This document shows, piece after piece, positions 60,602 through 64,000 of a DNA stretch of 64,000 bases. This stretch comes from Acanthosepion esculentum (Eukaryota > Mollusca > Cephalopoda > Sepiida > Sepiidae). Made by a program: the position numbers and the translations under genes. How positions within the stretch are numbered: position 1 is the stretch's first letter; each line of letters begins with the position of its first letter. The notes under the pieces were generated by a model. That model was not told the origin of the DNA. It did not search any database and saw only the letters and a list, made by a program, of their open reading frames with translations. Location: the NCBI GenBank assembly GCA_964036315.1, contig OZ038482.1:8212020-8276019 (forward strand), written 5' to 3'.

Positions 60602-61610
60602 GGTGGGGGTAGCGTGAATCCCACAGTATCTTTGCCTGACTTTCTACTTAGAACCGAGTCTCTATTGAGTGATACACATATAATTCCTTCCATGGTTTCT
60701 GCTGACATCTCTAAACTGGATCCTCACAAGCATGTGAACTTGATGGTATCCCTGCAACAGTCCTTAGGAAATGTGCTCTTGAACTGTCTCCTGTTCTATC
60801 TACATTGTACAATAATGCCTAGTCTAAGAACTCAGGTGAACTCTCTGTTTCTATTGGCTTATTAGCCTTCTACATCATTTTGGTAAAGTTCTTGCAAGAT
60901 CTTCTTTCAGATAAGCAATATGGCTTTTGCTTCTCTAGGTCAACTGCTTATGTATTAATGATTATTGCTGAAATAGTCTGTCAAGCTTTAGATAAGAATG
61001 ATAAAGCTTGGAGTGTTGCTTTAGATATCTCAAAAGCATTTGACAGAGTTTGGCATACTGATCTTCACAAGTTGTAAGGTCATGGTATCTCTGAATAAAT
61101 TCAGTCTTTCTTACCAAATCACAAAATGAAAGTTGTCTTGACCACTCCTGGCCACTCTTTTAGCACTAATGCAGTTGTTTGCCAGCGGGCCCTATCTACG
61201 TTGTTCCTAATTTTCATAAATTACCTTCTTTATCAGCTCTCAGTTCAATATCTATGCTGATTACAAAACTATTTACTCCTGTCTTAACAGTATGATCAAT
61301 CAAATAAAGTCAAATTAGCAGCTAAAAAATAAAAAAACTACTATCTGTTGTTAACTGGGGCAAGGAATGGATTGTTAATTTTAATGCCTCCAAAATGAAA
61401 CTGCTCTCTTTGAATTGTCTGAAAGAACCCTGTTTACCTTCCATCAGTATGGCTAATGCTAATCTTCAGAAAAGTGATTCATTGCGCCTTCTTGGACTAA
61501 TGTTTTCTTTTCCACTGACATGAAATGGAAAGAGTATATATAGACAATTTTTCTCACCAGAATCTATCTTATATATTTATAAGTTTACCATTCAATGTTT
61601 GCTTTGAATG
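60602..61610 (+). pseudogene. Jockey/CR1-type LINE reverse-transcriptase relic
   Basis: Across changing frames the order of RT landmarks is preserved: ISKLDPHK, LDGIPATVLRKCALELSPVL (about 60740-60800), LLSDKQYGFCFSRSTAYVL (60898-60954) and VALDISKAFDRVWHTDLHK (motif A, 61018-61074). The catalytic box is changed from YADD to YADY at about 61254-61265, and the thumb region FNASKMKLLSLN lies at about 61378-61413. Large deletions between blocks and many stops show it is dead. The endonuclease and 5' part are absent. Confidence 0.85.
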
Positions 61611-61624
61611 CAGTTGTTAAGTTA

Positions 61625-61792
61625 CCAACAATGGAGATTCAGAAGTACTTCATGTAGATGTGACCATACTCCATGCTGAAGAAGTCTTAGCTGTGGAAGA
61701 ATCCCCCCCCAGTGGCATTTACTGGTATAACCACATGTTTGGTGACAAGGTAAGAAAATGTATCCAACCATGACATCATGACACGAACTAGG
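61625..61792 (+). pseudogene. Gypsy gag C-terminal remnant
   Basis: The frame LAVEESPPSGIYWYNHMFGD followed by KVRKCIQP and a stop resembles the C-terminal zinc-binding end of a gypsy-type gag. One conserved Cys is replaced by Tyr. It sits just before the protease, as expected for gag in this element. Confidence 0.5.
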
Positions 61793-61811
61793 GAAATGAA
61801 CACACCATTGA

Positions 61812-62152
61812 GTGGTCACAACTACCACAACTGGTACACACAAAGAAATTTGCTTACTTTATGTAGTTGACAAAAATAACAGCTATAAATTCCTAGTGGA
61901 TACTGGAGCAGAAGTCCGTGTGATTCCATCTGCATGTAGACCCAAAGCCAATCCTTGTCTCCTCAAACTACTAGCCTCAAATGGTACATGCATTCATACC
62001 TAAGGCACAAAAGATTTTACATTAAATATTGGCATGGGTCAAAATTTTACATGGACATTCATACAATGCAGACACCCATTCTTGGGGCAGATTTTTTGGC
62101 ACATTTCAACTTGTCAGTGAATACAAAACATGGAAATACTTTCACACACTGA
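61812..62152 (+). pseudogene. Gypsy aspartic protease remnant
   Basis: FLVDTGAEVRVIPS carries an intact catalytic DTG with the Asp codon at 61899. After a frame change, ILGADFLAHFNLSVN is the conserved protease C-terminal block. It lies upstream of RT on the same strand, in normal Ty3/gypsy order. Confidence 0.8.
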
Positions 62153-62359
62153 AACGAATATCCGTATTACAGGAATTCGTTTACAGTACAGATCTACTGG
62201 CATCAGTACAATAACTTACCATAGCACAGAATTCCTTGAAATTTTTAACAAATATAAGTATATTATGAAACATTTTAAAAATACTGACAACATTAAAAAT
62301 GAAACAAAACATCAGATAAAAACTACTGGACAGTCAGTATTTTCACATCCATGATGACT

Positions 62360-62970
62360 AAATCCACATAAAATACTACAGGAAGGAATAATTCATCCAT
62401 CTGAAAACCCTTATGCATCTCTCCTACACTTTGTTCCAAAACTGTTCAATAAGGAATTTCAACCTTCTGTGGACTTTTGTAAATTAATTCCTATATACAT
62501 GACTTTGCACTCAGGTTACACAGATCACGTATATTTTCAAAGATTGATTTAGCAAATCTTACTTCCAGATCCTGGTAATGACAGAGGATAATCACAAAAC
62601 ATTGGTGACAACTCTGTTTGAGCTATAAAAGTTCAATTGGATGCCATTTGGTCTTAGGAATGGTGCCCAATCATTTCAAAGTCTAATTGACTAAGTCCCA
62701 AGAGGATTACCATTTGTATATGGTTACATTAACAATATCCTCATTACAAGCAAGAATATTAAAAAACACCAAGACCACCTGCAACAAGTCTTTCAAAGAC
62801 TATCTCAACATGGATTTAAAAGCAGTTTAGATAAGTGTACTTTTGGCACCACTTAGGTTAAATTTCTTGGACACATAGTACAAAATGGGATTTCACCCTT
62901 ACCAGGAAAAGTGGAAGTAGCTGAAAATTTCTCTGTATCTATTTCTATCTGACAGTTAAGAAGGCTTATT
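62360..62970 (+). pseudogene. Gypsy reverse-transcriptase remnant with YINN in place of YIDD
   Basis: Landmarks in order are EGIIHPSENPYASLLHFVPK, MPFGLRNGAQSFQSLID (with nearby stops), the catalytic box GYINNIL at about 62722-62742 (family form Y-x-D-D), HQDHLQQVFQRLSQHGFKSS, KFLGHIVQNGISPLPGKVE and QLRRLI. Both catalytic aspartates are changed to asparagine. Several stops lie between blocks. Confidence 0.85.
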
Positions 62971-62973
62971 GAG

Positions 62974-63828
62974 TTGATACATTATTATCATTGTTTAATC
63001 TCTAATCTATCATTCATACTTTTACCATTAACTAATATATTAGAGAAAAACAAAAACATCACTCTACAACAAGTTGCCCTCTATGCCTGCAATACAGCCA
63101 AATCCACCCTTGATAACTTCACTAAACTCTCACACATCAACAATGACAAAAACAATTGCATCTTGCTCTCTGCAGACATGCCCAACACTGTGATAGGAGC
63201 TTTAACTAAACAGGAAATCAATTCAGTAATAAAACCTATTTCCTTTTTCTCAGCAAAATTAATCAAGACTCAAACAAATTATAGCACCTTTTCCAGAGAA
63301 TTATTGGCTATATATTTAGCAATTAAACAATTCAGACATATCTATTTCAGCAATAAAACACTTTATTGTGACACTACATTAATCAACCCTAGATCATACA
63401 TTGCCCCCACACTGAGGAAGCAAATATTCCAATATTTACATAATCTCTCACACCTAAGGACGTGTTCCTTTGTAAAAATTATAAGTGAACATTTTGTTTG
63501 GCCAAACATGGCACCAGACATTAGAAATTGGACATTAATATGCATAGAATTCCAGAAGAATAAAATACGTCATATCAACATGCCAATAGATACTTTCTGC
63601 AACCCAGATGCAAGATTCAAATGCATAGATATAGACATTGTGGGTCCCCTACCAAGCTGTCATGGTTATTCATATATTTTAACTATTGTTGACAGATTTT
63701 CATGTTGGCCTACTATGATTGCACTCAAAAACACATCAATTTCAGTCATAAACACTATTTTAAAAGATTGGATATCTATTTTCAGAGTACCCAATGTCAT
63801 CACTATTGATCAAGGCACACAATTCTGA
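62974..63828 (+). pseudogene. Gypsy RNase H-integrase open fusion (284 codons)
   Basis: A long open frame begins with the RT/RNase H connection (IHYYHCLISNLSFILLPLTN). RNase H follows, with candidate catalytic residues in LLSADMPNTVIGA, TFSRELLAIYLAIKQFRH and LYCDT. It then jumps directly into the integrase zinc domain (LRKQIFQYLHNLSH, CIEF, where the final Cys is Phe) and the core (DIDIVGPLPSCHGYSYILTI and NVITIDQGTQF, the first two Asp of DDE). The end of RNase H and the tether are deleted in frame at the CDT-TLINP junction. The length is notable but the frame is not a functional pol. Confidence 0.85.
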
Positions 63829-64000
63829 TCATCTGTCTTTCAAGCAAAACATTAAAACAACAACATATCAACCATGTACTAATGGATTAGTGGAAAAATT
63901 CCACAAGCAAATCAAAACATCATTAGCCATGAAGGAAACCAACCAATTGGATTGATAACTTACCCCTTATATTTCTCTCTATAAGGAACATTATTAAAGA
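63829..64000 (+). pseudogene. Gypsy integrase core continuation, cut by the window end
   Basis: After the stop at 63826-63828, a shifted frame gives TYQPCTNGLVEKFHKQIKTS, the integrase region around the catalytic Glu (N-G-L-V-E), then MKETNQLD and stops. The rest of the element, including any right LTR, lies beyond the window. Confidence 0.75.

Overview
The window is nuclear DNA from an animal. It has one recognisable host gene, encoding a eukaryote-specific translation factor, in a very AT-rich background full of decayed LINE, SINE, Penelope, Ty3/gypsy, hAT and Tc1/mariner copies and (TA)n/(TG)n microsatellites. The repeat flavour suggests a mollusc, possibly a cephalopod. That is an impression from repeat style, not a demonstrated assignment. 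There is no prokaryotic gene structure.

Layout. At 0.6-1.8 kb on the minus strand lies an uninterrupted 182-codon MCTS1 gene with a plausible poly(A) signal and a short upstream region containing ETS-like motifs. From 1.8 to 10.9 kb there are microsatellites, a LINE 3' end (5.03-5.75 kb), an internally deleted Ty3/gypsy copy on the minus strand (8.04-9.48 kb) and a tRNA-type SINE (about 10.48-10.92 kb). From 11.2 to 46.1 kb the sequence is one continuous tandem array of a 37-bp monomer, about 940 copies, with no ORF of note. From 46.2 to 64 kb come more repeats: a short retroposon-like element, a hAT deletion derivative, a mariner relic, a Penelope-like element, a second Tc1/mariner-type transposase relic, a CpG-rich LTR-like module, a LINE reverse-transcriptase relic and, running off the right end, a second Ty3/gypsy pol.

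The main result is where the satellite sits. A dispersed element occurs three times: A at 4133-4506 (+), C at 47682-48328 (+) and B at about 10971-46208 (-). Each copy has the same head (hairpin-like GGCATATC...TTAATGCC), an internal TATTGCTGGTAAT module and the same tail (CATAGCTGGGACCC...CCAGGA). C has an exact 12-bp target-site duplication, A an imperfect 11/12-bp one and B a candidate 7-bp one. The module is present about once in A, about four times in C with 31-33-bp spacing, and about 940 times in B. The 35-kb satellite is therefore best read as the runaway internal minisatellite of a single mobile-element insertion.

Inside the array, diagnostic variants recur at exact multiples of 37: 28 monomers (1036 bp), about 39 (1442 bp) and 56 (2072 bp). 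This shows higher-order repeats made by segmental duplication. Every consensus monomer carries a WGATAR site (TGATAA) and a 15-nt purine run on the plus strand. No genes besides MCTS1 form a working pathway here; the rest is mobile-element archaeology.
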